From: an uncultured Prevotellaceae bacterium
GTDB taxonomy: Bacteria; Bacteroidota; Bacteroidia; Bacteroidales; Bacteroidaceae
DNA length: 49,800 nucleotides
NCBI GenBank assembly: GCA_900317305.1
Contig: ONGG01000020.1
Span: 1 to 49,800, forward strand
Direction of reading: 5' to 3'
This document shows, piece after piece, positions 49,733 to 49,800 of this stretch. Each line of letters opens with the position of its first letter. The stretch's first letter is position 1. The notes below the pieces were generated by a model. That model did no database searches. It was not told where the DNA came from and saw only the letters and a list, made by a program, of their open reading frames with translations. The translations under genes were made by a program, and so were the position numbers.

Positions 49733-49800
49733 GGACGGTGAAATCAGTCAGCTGAGAGAGGCAAATTAGACTGGTTTTAGCCCTCAAAACGGTCTTTCCG
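49733..49800. other. junction sequence beside the truncated AIPR gene
   Basis: 68 bp at the window edge. CAGTCAG occurs twice as a direct repeat (around 49724 and 49752); no gene, insertion-sequence end or terminator is clear. Confidence 0.3.

Overview
The window looks like a chromosomal segment from a Prevotella-type member of the Bacteroidota, probably a gut or rumen plant-glycan user. This rests on many Bacteroidota -7 boxes (TAnnTTTG, often 18-20 nt after a TTG), secreted proteins ending in the G-x-Y-I-x-x-G-x-K tail common in Prevotella, a Bacteroidota-style rhamnose cluster next to an AraC regulator, AddAB-type recombination genes, and secreted xylan-directed glycosidases (GH115, GH31). 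No tRNA, rRNA or CRISPR array was seen.

Layout. 1-2.4 kb: ECF sigma factor, membrane anti-sigma candidate and a secreted protein gene broken by a frameshift. 2.7-8.3 kb: a secreted S41-like protease, an orphan C-terminal fragment and a GH115 alpha-glucuronidase. 8.3-11.3 kb: a mini winged-helix protein, then triple tandem repeat promoters driving a cytidylyltransferase/oxidoreductase fusion coupled to an SDR. 11.5-15.7 kb: guaA and a coupled pair formed by a MurU-like uridylyltransferase and an AmgK-like kinase fused to a RapZ C-terminal domain, suggesting amino-sugar (peptidoglycan) salvage. 16-23.5 kb: rhamnose use (AraC regulator, rhaD; then rhaB, rhaA, rhaT on the other strand), split by a secreted propeller-like protein. 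23.8-25.8 kb: groES-groEL. 26-35 kb: envelope proteins, glgB, a YhcH-family protein, a MORN-repeat protein and a GH31 glycosidase. 35-36.2 kb: an AT-rich island where a small GxxExxY (PD-(D/E)XK-like) gene sits inside a tandem array of about 97-bp palindromic repeats. 36.2-44.3 kb: an MFS transporter, a small membrane protein and addA-addB. 44.3-49.8 kb: more copies of the palindromic repeat, a lipoprotein with a PNPOx-like domain, two decayed relatives of a small helical protein, small unknown genes, and a truncated AIPR-type abortive-infection gene.

How the parts fit. RhaT imports rhamnose, RhaA isomerises it, RhaB phosphorylates rhamnulose and RhaD cleaves rhamnulose-1-phosphate; the AraC gene lies next to rhaD and is the obvious regulator. 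GH115 and GH31 remove side groups from xylan or related glycans. The most novel-looking items are the GxxExxY/palindrome array (possibly a REPIN-like system), the two enzyme fusions, the dispersed promoter-carrying repeats, and a terminator-like hairpin in the rhaB leader. All functional calls come from reading motifs by eye; no database search was run.
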